64,000 bases of DNA, from positions 992,001-1,056,000 of the forward strand of contig NZ_LN868938.1 in NCBI RefSeq assembly GCF_001182745.1. The letters run 5' to 3'. Origin of the DNA: Nocardia farcinica. Lineage in GTDB: Bacteria; Actinomycetota; Actinomycetes; Mycobacteriales; Mycobacteriaceae. Position numbers and translations under genes: made by a program. The notes below the pieces were generated by a model. The model did no database searches and was not told where the DNA came from. It saw nothing but the letters and a program-made list of their open reading frames with translations. Each line of letters begins with the position of its first letter. Positions within the stretch are counted from its first letter, which is position 1. Of this stretch, positions 7,980 through 16,531 are shown piece after piece.

Positions 7980-8660
7980 TCACTTGTACGCGACGGGCCC
8001 GACGACCATCGCACGATCGAGGATTTCCGGGGTGAACCGCACGTGGGTGAGCTTCGCGGCCAAGGCGAAAGCTCTCGGCAGGGACGCCAAGTAGTCGCTC
8101 TCGGCCCGCTCGTCCTCTTCCTCCCAGTCGTACTCGTCGCCATCGTTCTCGTCGTCCCGCACGTCCACCGTCATGCCGAGTTCCCGCATGAACCCGTTGA
8201 GCCGGTCGGGCTCGGTGCCGTGTCGAGAGTGGGGGCAATCCAAGGGTTTGTAGCCCGTGACAACCGTGCCGTCGATCGCGTACGCGAAGCTGGCCTCGGC
8301 GTAGTCGTGCCGAGTGATCGCCACCACCTCACAACCACGCGACAAGTCGGCCAGGACATCGTGCAGCGTGGCCATCCACCCGTCCGGCTCGATGGCCACG
8401 CTCCACTCACCGACCCGCACGACACCCACGGTGCCTCCCCCGGATCTGCCTGGTAGGGAGGAGTTTTCGGCGGCCTGCTCCATGAGCTCGTCGAAGCTCG
8501 CTTCCTGGCCGTGGTCCTCGCCACGACTGTAGCGGCGCACCACCTCCGACGGATCGAGCCCACGGAAGAAGGCTACGGTGTAGATCTCGTCCAGCGGGCA
8601 GCGACGGCCGTCGTGAGTGAGGAGCCACTCGAATGGGGCCACGGGGTCGGAAGTCGTCAT
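7980..8660 (-). CDS. DUF6461 domain-containing protein
   Basis: 226 residues from ATG 8660 (ATG 8669 is equally possible). The N-terminal segment FEWLLTHDGRRC..YTVAFFRGLDPSEVVRRY matches the start of DUF6461 proteins, which are frequent in Streptomyces and Nocardia and have no known function. The centre (EWSVAIEPDGWMATLHDVLADLS) is a strand-rich domain. The C-terminal third is very acidic (DDENDGDEYDWEEEDE) before a basic tail. No signal peptide or membrane segment is seen. It is monocistronic, facing the decayed regulator. Confidence 0.7.
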   Translation of the reverse strand: MTTSDPVAPFEWLLTHDGRRCPLDEIYTVAFFRGLDPSEVVRRYSRGEDHGQEASFDELMEQAAENSSLPGRSGGGTVGVVRVGEWSVAIEPDGWMATLHDVLADLSRGCEVVAITRHDYAEASFAYAIDGTVVTGYKPLDCPHSRHGTEPDRLNGFMRELGMTVDVRDDENDGDEYDWEEEDERAESDYLASLPRAFALAAKLTHVRFTPEILDRAMVVGPVAYK

Positions 8661-8951
8661 GGCGTGCATGATGGCAGGTACTCCCGACAATCGGCGTCCT
8701 CGTTTTTCCTCCGCCGGAAAACAATTCGAGACACCGCGCTCCGACCGACTCACACCGACCCGCGGAAATACCTCATCGACCGCAGCCGGCCCGGCGGGGC
8801 GGCTTGTCGACGGTAAGGGTGCCTCGGAACGGTCGGCGCCGACACCGTGAATCGTTCGGCGTGATTTCCGAAACAGACCAGCCGTTCCACTCTCGTTCGC
8901 CGTTCCCCGCGAAATACCGGATTCATTCCGCCGTGCGTGCAGAATGGGCGG
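8661..8951. other. Intergenic region between divergent DUF6461 and small ORF genes
   Basis: A 291-base gap whose codon pattern is unlike coding sequence and whose A+T is locally higher near 8700-8760 and 8870-8945. It must hold both divergent promoters. A 12-base palindrome GTCGGCGCCGAC lies near 8832-8843. No RNA gene or other ORF is convincing. Confidence 0.4.
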
Positions 8952-9284
8952 ATGGTTGCTGGAAATAGCAAGGCATTGCAGGAAGCGACCGACTCCTTCG
9001 CGCGGGCGCTGCCGATCACCGCGGAATTGGCCGACGCGGCCGAGGCGGTGCTCGCCGGTGTCGAAGCCGAACTCGAGAAGGCCAGGGCCGAGGCCGCGCT
9101 GCTGCGCCTGGCCGACCGCGGGCACGACGACACCGTGGCGATGGCCTATCGGGAGGGGGTGAGCACGGGGCTGGCCTGGGAACGCAGCCGCTGGCGCGCT
9201 GTCGTCCGAGCACTCCGGCAGCTCCCCGCCCGGCCCGTGGACGACACGGGCACAGCGTATTTCGAGGGCCGCGGCGTGAGCTAG
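8952..9284 (+). CDS. Hypothetical small helical protein
   Basis: 110 residues from ATG 8952 (GTG 8937 is an in-frame alternative). The protein is Ala/Glu/Arg-rich and probably all-helical, with a coiled-coil-prone stretch around residues 15-50. No family is recognised. It has no signal or membrane segment. The stop codon TAG shares bases with the stop of the convergent AraC gene in the palindrome CTAG, so the two 3' ends overlap by four bases. Codon use is typical of the neighbourhood. Confidence 0.6.
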   Translation: MVAGNSKALQEATDSFARALPITAELADAAEAVLAGVEAELEKARAEAALLRLADRGHDDTVAMAYREGVSTGLAWERSRWRAVVRALRQLPARPVDDTGTAYFEGRGVS

Positions 9285-10285
9285 GAGCCGACCGCGCGCT
9301 GGGCGCGGAAGTGGGCGGGGCTGGCGCCGAAGCGGCGGCGGAAGGCGCGGCTGAAATGGGAGACGTCGCGGAAGCCGACCTGGACGCTGATGTCGGCGAC
9401 GGTGCGATCGGTGTCCAGCAGCAGGGCGCGGGCGCGGGCCAGCCGCAGGTCGTAGAGCCAGGTGCGCGGCGTCGTGCCTGCCGCGCTGAACAGTTTGTGG
9501 ATGTAGCGCAGCGACATGCCCAGCTCCGCGCCGACCTCGGTGAGCGTCTGATCGGGGTCGTGCATCCGCCGCGCCATGAGGTGCTGCACCCGGCGCAGGT
9601 CCTCGGCGTGCACCCGGGCGGTGGCGGTCAACGGGGTGGCGTACTCGCACAGCGCGGTGGCCAGCAGGTCCAGCACGGCGCCCGCCACCGAGTCGGCCGA
9701 GCCGGTGGACAGCGGCGTGTCCGCGGCGGCGACATCGACCAGGAACCGCGACACCAGCCGGCCCAGGCCGGCCTGCCCGGAGATGCCCGCGCCGGTCATC
9801 TCGCGTACCACGTCCACCGGCAGGCGCGAGGCGAGCACGTCCCGCGGGGCGCGCAGCACGATCTGTTCGAATTCGGTGGTGCCGTCGACCATGAACGGCA
9901 GCGAGGAATCGAGAATGCCGAACGCGCCGTTCCGCAGCACGGACCGGCGCGAATCCTGTTCCAGCACAGCCGATCCGCGAGTGATCAGGCACAGCAGGAA
10001 ATCGTCGTTGGGGTCGGAGGCGATCATCGCGGGCGTGCGCACGACGGTGTGCGGATCGGCGTGCACGACGCTCACGGTGAGTTCACCCATCGGGCGGGCC
10101 ACCAGGTCGGCGGTGAACCGATCCCGGGAACGGCCCCAGTCGACGTCCATCTCGCAGTAGGTGCGATCGAGTGTGTCCGCCCACCGCGCCCGGCCCTCGG
10201 CGGTGCCGAGTTCGCGGATGCTCAGTGCCACCGAGGAGCCGGTCGCGGTGCACGGGGAGTCATCCTTCGATGCACTGTCGGTCAT
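9281..10285 (-). CDS. AraC-family activator, GcoR-like
   Basis: 334 residues. The N-terminal two thirds form an AraC_binding_2 (cupin-like) sensor domain; the C-terminal 100 residues carry two helix-turn-helix units (LTEVGAELGMSLRYIHKLFS and VADISVQVGFRDVSHFSRAF). It diverges from the P450 gene by 94 bases, as gcoR/agcR regulators do beside guaiacol O-demethylase genes. The likely inducer is therefore the aromatic substrate of the P450. A closely related AraC gene sits at 12696-13700, and their upstream regions are nearly the same over about 50 bases, implying duplication. Confidence 0.88.
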   Translation of the reverse strand: MTDSASKDDSPCTATGSSVALSIRELGTAEGRARWADTLDRTYCEMDVDWGRSRDRFTADLVARPMGELTVSVVHADPHTVVRTPAMIASDPNDDFLLCLITRGSAVLEQDSRRSVLRNGAFGILDSSLPFMVDGTTEFEQIVLRAPRDVLASRLPVDVVREMTGAGISGQAGLGRLVSRFLVDVAAADTPLSTGSADSVAGAVLDLLATALCEYATPLTATARVHAEDLRRVQHLMARRMHDPDQTLTEVGAELGMSLRYIHKLFSAAGTTPRTWLYDLRLARARALLLDTDRTVADISVQVGFRDVSHFSRAFRRRFGASPAHFRAQRAVGS

Positions 10286-10306
10286 GGTTCCGGCTCACCT
10301 CCGCGC

Positions 10307-10326
10307 CCTAGTGTTCCAGATCACAG
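10307..10326. promoter_or_regulatory. Conserved AraC-gene upstream element, copy 1
   Basis: The sequence CCTAGTGTTCCAGATCACAG lies between the AraC gene and gcoA. An 18-of-20 identical copy lies at 13721-13740 between the second AraC gene and pheA1. Similarity extends on the AraC side (GTTCCGGC, CACCTCCGC) and into CCGGC on the other. It could be the AraC binding site, the AraC promoter or both. Confidence 0.55.
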
Positions 10327-10379
10327 CAATCCGGCGGAAGACGATAGCTCGCCCGAGCCGAGGACAGGAGAACACCCCC

Positions 10380-11594
10380 ATGACCACGACCCGCAGCTGG
10401 ATCGACGAGATCACGATGGACGAACTCGACCGCGATCCCAACCCCATCTACGAGCGGCTGCGCCGCGAAGCCCCGGTCGCCTACGTGCCCGCAGTGGGGA
10501 TGCACGTCGTGGCGACCCGCGAACTGTGCCTGCAGATCGCCCAGGATTCCCAGACCTGGTCGACGGTCATCGCCCCCTCCGGCGGGCGCACGTTCGGCCA
10601 GGGCACCGTGCTCGATTCCAACGGCGAGCAGCACCGCCGCATCCGGGAGTGGATCGATCCGCAGCTGCGGCCCAGCGCGGTCGACTCCTATGTCGAGGCG
10701 CTGGTCCGGCCGCAGGCGCGGCGCATCCTCGCCGAGATCGAGAACCTCGGCGCGGTCGACATCCAGGAGGCCTACTTCGCGCCGGTGTCGGTGCGCGCGG
10801 TCGGCGATCTGATGGGCCTGACCGAGGTGCCGTCGGAGACGCTGGTGCGCTGGTTCCAGACCCTGGCGCTGTCCTACGGCAACGCCGCGGTCGACGACCT
10901 CGGCAACTTCGCCAACCCGGCCCCGTTCGAGGCCGGTGACCGGGTGAAGGAGGAGATCATCGCGACCGTCGATCCGATGCTCGACCACTGGACCGCCCAT
11001 CCCGATCACACCCTGATCTCGCACTGGCTGCACGACGGCATGCCCGACGGGCAGGTCCGCGACCGCGCGGAGATCTACCCGAACATCTACGTGTTCCTGC
11101 TCGGCGCCCTGCAGGAGCCCGGACACGTCATGACCACGACGCTGGCGGGTCTGCTCGAGCACCCCGACCAGCTCGAGCGCGTCGTCGACGATCCGGCGCT
11201 GGTGCCGCGCGCGATCACCGAGGGCGCGCGGTGGGTGGCGCCGATCTGGAGCGCGGCGGTGAAGGTGGCCAATCACGACGTGAACATCGGCGGCGTCGAT
11301 CTGCCCGCCGGGACGCCGGTGATGCTGGCCTACGGGTCGGCCAACCGCGACGAGACGGTCTGGGCGAATCCGGACGTGTTCGATGTGGACCGCCCGGTCA
11401 TGCCGCATCTGGCCTTCGGCGCGGGCAACCACGCCTGCGCGGGCACCTACCTCGGGACGGCGATCGTGCGGATCGCGCTCGAGGAACTGTTCGAGACCAT
11501 CCCCAACATCGAACCCGATCCCGAGCACGCGCCGACCTTCTGGGGCTGGACCTTCCGCGGCCCGCAGGGCCTGCGGGTGCGTTGGGAGGTCTGA
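10380..11594 (+). CDS. gcoA: Cytochrome P450, CYP255/GcoA-like aromatic O-demethylase
   Basis: 404 residues from ATG 10380, with AGGAG eight bases upstream. The heme-Cys loop is HLAFGAGNHACAG, the ExxR motif is EGARW and the I-helix reads FLLGALQEPGH, the unusual Glu-Pro form of the GcoA family. Alignment by eye to GcoA of Amycolatopsis is ungapped with an offset of three: Phe72, Val238, Gly242, Ile289, Ala292 and Phe392 match its pocket residues 75, 241, 245, 292, 295 and 395. Two pocket residues differ: Tyr166 for Phe169 and Ala293 for Thr296. GcoA turns guaiacol into catechol plus formaldehyde. The reductase follows after two bases. The substrate may be a para-substituted or different 2-alkoxyphenol. 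Confidence 0.88.
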   Translation: MTTTRSWIDEITMDELDRDPNPIYERLRREAPVAYVPAVGMHVVATRELCLQIAQDSQTWSTVIAPSGGRTFGQGTVLDSNGEQHRRIREWIDPQLRPSAVDSYVEALVRPQARRILAEIENLGAVDIQEAYFAPVSVRAVGDLMGLTEVPSETLVRWFQTLALSYGNAAVDDLGNFANPAPFEAGDRVKEEIIATVDPMLDHWTAHPDHTLISHWLHDGMPDGQVRDRAEIYPNIYVFLLGALQEPGHVMTTTLAGLLEHPDQLERVVDDPALVPRAITEGARWVAPIWSAAVKVANHDVNIGGVDLPAGTPVMLAYGSANRDETVWANPDVFDVDRPVMPHLAFGAGNHACAGTYLGTAIVRIALEELFETIPNIEPDPEHAPTFWGWTFRGPQGLRVRWEV

Positions 11595-11596
11595 CG

Positions 11597-12622
11597 ATGA
11601 CTCACACGGTGACGGTCGCCGGGCAGGAGCAGCCGTTTCCCGCCCCGGCGGACCGGCCGATCCTGGAGTCTGCGCTACGGGAGAACCGCTGGCTGCCGCA
11701 CGCGTGCTCGCAAGGCACCTGCGGCACCTGCAAGATCCGCGTGCTGGCCGGGGAGGTCGAGCACGGGCAACCGGACGAGGCGGTGCTCTCGGCGGACGAA
11801 CGCGCCGCCGGGCTGGCGCTGGCCTGCCAGGCGTCCCCGCGCACGGATGTGACCGTGGCGCCGGTCGCCGACGTGGGGCCGGAGGGTCCGCGCCACCCCC
11901 TGCGCGACCACTCCGGCACCGTGGTCGAACTCGCCGACATCGCCCGCCACACCCGCAGGCTGGTCGTGGAACTGGACGAGCCGATGGAGTTCTCCGCGGG
12001 CCAGTACGCCGAGTTGATCGTGCCGGGTGCGGGGGTCGGACGGCAGTATTCGATGGCGAATCCGCCGTCGGAGGCGCGCACGCTGGAGTTCCACGTCAAG
12101 TGGGTCGAGGGCGGGCTCGCCACCGACGGCTGGATATTCGCCGGGCTGCGGCCGGGCGACCGGATCGAGCTGCGCGGGCCGCTCGGGCAGTTCGCGATGC
12201 TGCGGGCGCAGGAGGAACCGGCGATCCTCATCGGCGGCGGCACCGGCCTGGCACCGCTGAAAGCCATTGTGCGCCATGCCTTGGCGAATGATCTCGTGCC
12301 GTCGCTCGACCTGTATCACGGCGGGCGGACGCGGGCGGACCTCTACGACGTGGAGTTCTTCCGCGCGCTCGCCGCGGCCGATCCCCGCCTGCGGTATCAC
12401 CCGGTGCTCAGCGAGGAGACGTGGGACGGGCCCACCGGCCTGGTCACCGACGTCGTGCTCGCGGACTTCGCCAGTTGCAAGGGCCGCAGCGCCTACCTGT
12501 GCGGGCCGCCTGCGATGGTCACCGCCGCGGTCAAGGCGCTCAAGCGCCGCCGCATGGCGCCCCGGTTGATCTTCAAGGAGGAGTTCACCGTCGCCGCGCC
12601 CCCGGCGATGACGCCGGTCTGA
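11597..12622 (+). CDS. gcoB: P450 reductase with 2Fe-2S, FAD and NAD domains, GcoB-like
   Basis: 341 residues. Domains in order: a plant-type 2Fe-2S ferredoxin (Cys37, Cys42, Cys45, Cys77), an FAD domain with RQYSMANP near residue 150, and an NAD(P)H domain with GGGTGLAPLK near 215 and YLCGPPAMV near 305. This N-terminal ferredoxin order is that of GcoB (334 residues), which feeds electrons from NADH directly to GcoA. It starts two bases after the P450 stop, with GGGAGG inside the P450 end as ribosome site. The gene pair therefore forms a self-sufficient two-component monooxygenase. Confidence 0.9.
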   Translation: MTHTVTVAGQEQPFPAPADRPILESALRENRWLPHACSQGTCGTCKIRVLAGEVEHGQPDEAVLSADERAAGLALACQASPRTDVTVAPVADVGPEGPRHPLRDHSGTVVELADIARHTRRLVVELDEPMEFSAGQYAELIVPGAGVGRQYSMANPPSEARTLEFHVKWVEGGLATDGWIFAGLRPGDRIELRGPLGQFAMLRAQEEPAILIGGGTGLAPLKAIVRHALANDLVPSLDLYHGGRTRADLYDVEFFRALAAADPRLRYHPVLSEETWDGPTGLVTDVVLADFASCKGRSAYLCGPPAMVTAAVKALKRRRMAPRLIFKEEFTVAAPPAMTPV

Positions 12623-12640
12623 TCGGCCGCTTCCCGCCGT

Positions 12641-12662
12641 CCGGCCCGCGTCGCCGGGCCGG
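12641..12662. terminator. Possible hairpin between convergent gcoB and AraC genes
   Basis: CCGGCCCG at 12641-12648 can pair with CGGGCCGG at 12655-12662 around a six-base loop. No U-run follows. The position, 18 bases after the gcoB stop and before the end of the convergent AraC gene, suits a bidirectional terminator. Confidence 0.35.
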
Positions 12663-12695
12663 TCGGCGTAGCGGCCACCGCGCGGCGCGCTCGGC

Positions 12696-13700
12696 TCAGG
12701 GCGTTTCGGCGTCCGTGTGGGCGGCCCGGTACCGGCCGGGGCTGGTACCGAACGCGGCGCGGAACGTACGGCTGAAATGCGACACGTCGCGGAAGCCCGC
12801 GCACTCGCTGACCTGCGCGACCGACATCTGCGTGGTCACCAGGTACTTGCGGGCCCGTTCGAGGCGCGCCTGATACAACCAGGTGCGCGGGGTGGTGCCG
12901 GCCGCGCTGAACAGTTTCTGCACGGTGCGCAACGACATCCCGGCCTCGGCCGCCACCTGGGCGAGCGTGAGTTCGGGGTCGTGCAGTTGCTGCTCGATGA
13001 CGCGCTGGACATGCGCGAGGTCCTCGGTGCGGTGCAACTGCGCGGCTCCGGTCGGCACCGGGCCGTCGGCGAGCGCGGTGGCGAGCATGTCGACGGTCGA
13101 GGACGCGAGCGACAGCGCCGCGCCGGGGGAGATGGGCGCGGTCGTGGTGGACAGGTCGCGCAGGAATCGGCCGACGAGTTCCCCGGCCCCGGTGTCGCCG
13201 CCGATCGCGCGGGCGGTGCCGTGTTCGACGATCCGACCGGGCAGTCGCGCGGTGAGCAGTTCGGTCGGCGTGCGCACGACGACCTGCCGGAACGGCGCGG
13301 GGGAGTGGAAGACGAACGGCGCCGCACAGTCCAACAGGGCGAACGCGCCGTCTTCGAGGACGGTGGTCCGCCCGGCCTGGCGCACCTCCACGCGGCCCTC
13401 GGTGACCAGGCACACCAGGTGGCCGACGTGCTCGTCGGAGCCGATCATGGCCGGGGACCGCACGACGGTGTGCGCGTCGGCGCGGATGGTGCTGACGTGC
13501 AGGTCGCCGAAGGGACGCCCGCCCCATTCGGCGTCGAAGTGCCGATGCGGGTCGGGCCAGGCCACGTCCATCTCACAGTAGAGCCGTTCGAGCGTGCTCG
13601 ACCACTGCGTGCGGCCCTCCCGGCTGTCGAGCTCGCTGGTGCGCAGCGAGACCAACGCCTCGGTGCGCGCGCAGTCACCCGATCGTTCGCGCTCAGCCAT
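12696..13700 (-). CDS. AraC-family activator, PheR-like
   Basis: About 334 residues from ATG 13700 (GTG 13712 would leave no room for the GGAGG site). The architecture is the same as in the AraC protein at 9281-10285, and similarity is high throughout (YCEMDV, VRSPAMIGSD / VRTPAMIASD, LFSAAGTTPRTWLY in both), so the two are paralogues. It diverges from the phenol hydroxylase gene, matching pheR of Rhodococcus, an AraC activator of pheA genes. The probable role is phenol-responsive activation of pheA1A2. Confidence 0.87.
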   Translation of the reverse strand: MAERERSGDCARTEALVSLRTSELDSREGRTQWSSTLERLYCEMDVAWPDPHRHFDAEWGGRPFGDLHVSTIRADAHTVVRSPAMIGSDEHVGHLVCLVTEGRVEVRQAGRTTVLEDGAFALLDCAAPFVFHSPAPFRQVVVRTPTELLTARLPGRIVEHGTARAIGGDTGAGELVGRFLRDLSTTTAPISPGAALSLASSTVDMLATALADGPVPTGAAQLHRTEDLAHVQRVIEQQLHDPELTLAQVAAEAGMSLRTVQKLFSAAGTTPRTWLYQARLERARKYLVTTQMSVAQVSECAGFRDVSHFSRTFRAAFGTSPGRYRAAHTDAETP

Positions 13701-13720
13701 GTTCCGGCACACCTCCGCAT

Positions 13721-13740
13721 CCTAGTGTTCCAAGTCACAG
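13721..13740. promoter_or_regulatory. Conserved AraC-gene upstream element, copy 2
   Basis: CCTAGTGTTCCAAGTCACAG, 20 bases upstream of the AraC start and 18 of 20 identical to the copy at 10307-10326. It lies in the 221-base divergent region with pheA1. The shared core, read in the other direction as GGAACACTAGG, recurs a third time at 27241-27251 upstream of iclR. Confidence 0.55.
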
Positions 13741-13921
13741 GAACCCGGCCTGTGCACCATATACCGACGACGCGCCGATGACGAGTCCGGCCCACTGAAA
13801 ACCTCAGCGGGACAAGGGAATAGAAGATCGGCGATGGTGGCGTGCGCGGCGGCCGGGCGGTCCCGTCGTGCGGGTCCACGTAGCGACCCGGAAGTCCCAC
13901 CATCCCTCAGGAGCGAACACC

Positions 13922-15484
13922 ATGACCACATCAGCAATCCTCGGCCCCGCGGTCGACGCGCCCAACTCCGTCCGCCCGATGACCGGTGCCGAGTACCTCG
14001 AGTCGCTGCGCGACGGCCGCGAGGTGTACTTCCGGGGCGAACGTGTGCGCGACGTGACCACCCACCCCGCCTTCCGCAATTCCGCGCGCTCGGTGGCGCG
14101 CCTGTACGACGCGCTGCACCGCCCCGAGGCGCGGGGCACGCTCGCGGTGCCCACCGACACCGGCAACGGCGGCTTCACCCATCCGTTCTTCAAGACCGCG
14201 CACAGTGCCGAGGATCTGCTGCTGGCCCGCGACGCGATCACCACCTGGCAGCGCGAGGTCTACGGCTGGATGGGCCGCTCGCCCGACTACAAGGCCTCCT
14301 TCCTCGGCACCCTCGGCGCCAACGCCGACTTCTACGGCGAGTACCGCGACAACGCCCGCCGCTGGTACACCCGCGCCCAGGAGCGGGTGCTCTACCTCAA
14401 CCACGCGATCGTCAACCCGCCCATCGATCGCGACAAGCCCGCCGACGAGACCGCCGACGTGTGCGTGCACGTGGTCGAGGAAACCGACGCCGGCCTGGTG
14501 GTGTCCGGCGCGAAGGTGGTGGCGACCGGCTCGGCGATCACCAACGCCAACTTCATCGCGCACTACGGCCTGCCGCTGCGGAAGAAGGAGTTCGGCCTGA
14601 TCTTCACCGTGCCGATGGACTCGCCGGGCCTGAAGCTGCTGTGCCGCACGTCCTACGAGATGAACGCCGCCGTCCTGGGCACGCCGTTCGACTACCCGTT
14701 GTCGAGCCGGTTCGACGAGAACGACGCGATCATGGTGTTCGACCGGGTCCTGGTGCCGTGGGAGAACGTCTTCGCCTACGACGTGGAGACCACGAACGGT
14801 TTCGTGATGAAGTCGGGCTTCCTGTCGCGCTTCATGTTCCACGGCTGCGCCCGCCTGGCGGTCAAGCTCGACTTCATCGCCGGTTGCGTGCTCAAGGCCG
14901 TGCAGATGACCGGCACCGCGGGCTTCCGGGGCGTGCAGATGCAGGTCGGGGAGATCCTGAACTGGCGCGACATGTTCTGGGGCCTGTCGGATGCGATGGC
15001 CAAGTCACCGGACCCGTGGGTGAACGGCGCCGTGCAGCCGAATCTGAACTACGGGCTGGCCTACCGCACATTCATGGGGGTGGGCTATCCGCGGATCAAG
15101 GAGATCATCCAGCAGACCCTCGGCAGCGGCCTGATCTACCTGAACTCGCACGCCGAGGACTGGAAGAACCCCGACATTCGGCCCTACCTCGACCAGTACG
15201 TCCGCGGCTCGAACGGCGTGGCGGCCGTGGACCGGGTGCAGCTGCTCAAGCTGCTGTGGGACGCGGTCGGCACCGAGTTCGGTGGTCGCCACGAACTCTA
15301 CGAGCGCAACTACGGCGGTGACCACGAGGCGGTGCGGTTCCAGACGTTGTTCGCCTACCAGGCGCAGGGCCTGGACAAGCGCCTGGAGGGTTTCGCCGAG
15401 CAGTGCATGGCCGAATACGACCTGGACGGTTGGACCCGGCCGGACCTGATCGGCAACGGCGACCTGTCGATCGTGCGACGCTGA
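13922..15484 (+). CDS. pheA1: Phenol 2-monooxygenase, oxygenase component (HpaB/PheA1 family)
   Basis: 520 residues from ATG 13922, with AGGAG eight bases upstream; typical of two-component FADH2-dependent aromatic hydroxylases. The N-terminus [20 protein letters not shown] and the central [17 protein letters not shown] and [17 protein letters not shown] stretches are family hallmarks. The family includes 4-hydroxyphenylacetate 3-monooxygenase and the Rhodococcus phenol hydroxylase. Phenol (to catechol) is preferred here because the neighbours are an AraC regulator, a flavin reductase and a catechol meta-pathway, and no homoprotocatechuate genes are present. The enzyme needs reduced flavin from the next gene. 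Confidence 0.87.
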   Translation: MTTSAILGPAVDAPNSVRPMTGAEYLESLRDGREVYFRGERVRDVTTHPAFRNSARSVARLYDALHRPEARGTLAVPTDTGNGGFTHPFFKTAHSAEDLLLARDAITTWQREVYGWMGRSPDYKASFLGTLGANADFYGEYRDNARRWYTRAQERVLYLNHAIVNPPIDRDKPADETADVCVHVVEETDAGLVVSGAKVVATGSAITNANFIAHYGLPLRKKEFGLIFTVPMDSPGLKLLCRTSYEMNAAVLGTPFDYPLSSRFDENDAIMVFDRVLVPWENVFAYDVETTNGFVMKSGFLSRFMFHGCARLAVKLDFIAGCVLKAVQMTGTAGFRGVQMQVGEILNWRDMFWGLSDAMAKSPDPWVNGAVQPNLNYGLAYRTFMGVGYPRIKEIIQQTLGSGLIYLNSHAEDWKNPDIRPYLDQYVRGSNGVAAVDRVQLLKLLWDAVGTEFGGRHELYERNYGGDHEAVRFQTLFAYQAQGLDKRLEGFAEQCMAEYDLDGWTRPDLIGNGDLSIVRR

Positions 15485-15512
15485 GGCCGCCGTGACGACG
15501 AGGAGCACGACC

Positions 15513-16028
15513 GTGTCCGAGGAACCGACCGCGGTGACCCCGCCGCGCATGCGGAAGGCGCTGGGCCGCTTCGCCAGCGGCGTCACGATCGTCACCACCG
15601 CCGAGTCCGCCCAGGAGACCTCCGTGCACGGCATGACCGCCAACGCGTTCACCTCGGTGTCGCTGGACCCGCCGTTGGTGCTGGTGTCGATCGCCAACCG
15701 TGCGACGATGAACGAGCGCATCGCCGCGACGGGCCGGTACGCCGTGTCGGTCCTGGCGGGCGACCAGGAGCCGCTGTCCCTGCACTTCGCGGGCGCGGCC
15801 CACCGGCCGGACCTGGTGCGGTTCGTGTGGCGTGACGGTATGCCGTTGCTCGACGGCGCGCTGGTGCATCTGGCGTGCACGGTGACCGCCTCCCATCCCG
15901 CGGGGGACCACACCCTGCACGTCGGGCGGGTCGAGCACCTGTGGTTCGACGACGGTAATCCACTGGTCTTCTACACCGGGAGCTTCCGTTCCCTGGAGTT
16001 GCTGCGCGACGACCCGTGGTGCTTGTGA
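15513..16028 (+). CDS. pheA2: Flavin reductase component of phenol hydroxylase (HpaC/PheA2 family)
   Basis: 171 residues from GTG 15513, chosen for AGGAG seven bases upstream; GTG 15492 would add seven residues. The flavin-reductase-like split-barrel domain is seen as LGRFASGVTIVTT, VHGMTANAFTSVSLDPPLVLVSI and HLWFDDGNPLVFYTGSF. It reduces FAD or FMN with NADH for the oxygenase encoded directly upstream. A strong hairpin (16032-16067) follows four bases after the stop, so pheA1A2 forms a two-gene transcript. Confidence 0.88.
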   Translation: MSEEPTAVTPPRMRKALGRFASGVTIVTTAESAQETSVHGMTANAFTSVSLDPPLVLVSIANRATMNERIAATGRYAVSVLAGDQEPLSLHFAGAAHRPDLVRFVWRDGMPLLDGALVHLACTVTASHPAGDHTLHVGRVEHLWFDDGNPLVFYTGSFRSLELLRDDPWCL

Positions 16029-16031
16029 GAA

Positions 16032-16067
16032 CGGTCTGCCGACCACCGGCGGGTGGTCGGCAGACCG
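16032..16067. terminator. Bidirectional terminator, perfect 16-bp stem
   Basis: A perfect inverted repeat: arms 16032-16047 and 16052-16067 (arm begins CGGTCTGCCGACC), four-base loop. It separates the stop of pheA2 (16028) from the stop of the convergent tautomerase gene (16077), so it can end both transcripts. No long U-tract is present, as is usual in this G+C range. Confidence 0.85.
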
Positions 16068-16076
16068 GCGCAATCC

Positions 16077-16502
16077 CTATGGGGCACTGCCCGACTCGGC
16101 GCGTGCGGCGATCTCCGTGGCGCGCACCTGGTCGGCGGGGTGGCCCGCGATGAACCAGTTCTGCGGGCTCACCTCCACCACCTGGCCGCGCACCACCTCG
16201 CGCGGCACGCCCAGGATCTCGACGATGAGCCGGGTGAACTCCGCGGCCAGTCGCCTGCGCTGCTCGATCGGCCGTCCGGCGAGCACGATCGCGGTGAAAT
16301 ACGGGGCGGGAGCGCCGCCGTCGGCGAGCAGCGTGCCCGCGGTGGCGGCCTCCTCCGGCGGGTAGCGCACGACGAAGGCGCGCACGCGGTCCACCGGGGC
16401 GTCCAGCACCCGCGCGTAACTGCGGCAGGCTTCGGTGAGCAGGCGTGCGCGCTGGTCGGCGGTGCCGGTTCCGTCCACGAGATGGAAATGCGCGATCGGC
16501 AT
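16077..16502 (-). CDS. Tautomerase superfamily protein, fused double-domain (cis-CaaD-like length)
   Basis: 141 residues beginning MPIAHFHLVDG, so Pro1 is available as the catalytic base after Met removal. Two beta-alpha-beta repeats are apparent (residues 1-60 and about 75-125), i.e. a fused 4-OT dimer, unlike the 65-residue 4-OT encoded at 24539-24736. AAAGGA precedes ATG 16502. It is last in the minus-strand operon headed by acetaldehyde dehydrogenase. It may isomerise 2-hydroxymuconate or a substituted analogue made by the adjacent dehydrogenase; this role is inferred from context only. Confidence 0.8.
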   Translation of the reverse strand: MPIAHFHLVDGTGTADQRARLLTEACRSYARVLDAPVDRVRAFVVRYPPEEAATAGTLLADGGAPAPYFTAIVLAGRPIEQRRRLAAEFTRLIVEILGVPREVVRGQVVEVSPQNWFIAGHPADQVRATEIAARAESGSAP

Positions 16503-16531
16503 GGTGGTCCTTTCGGTGGATGCCGTGGCGA

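Noticed and set aside
8661..9992. A long open minus-strand frame continuing the DUF6461 gene upstream
   Set aside because: The upstream part is the shadow of the AraC gene in another frame and has no family character; G+C-rich DNA leaves such frames open.
13922..16028. Reading the oxygenase/reductase pair as 4-hydroxyphenylacetate 3-monooxygenase (HpaBC)
   Set aside because: No homoprotocatechuate dioxygenase, isomerase or HpaI-type genes are near; AraC regulator and catechol meta-pathway fit phenol hydroxylase.
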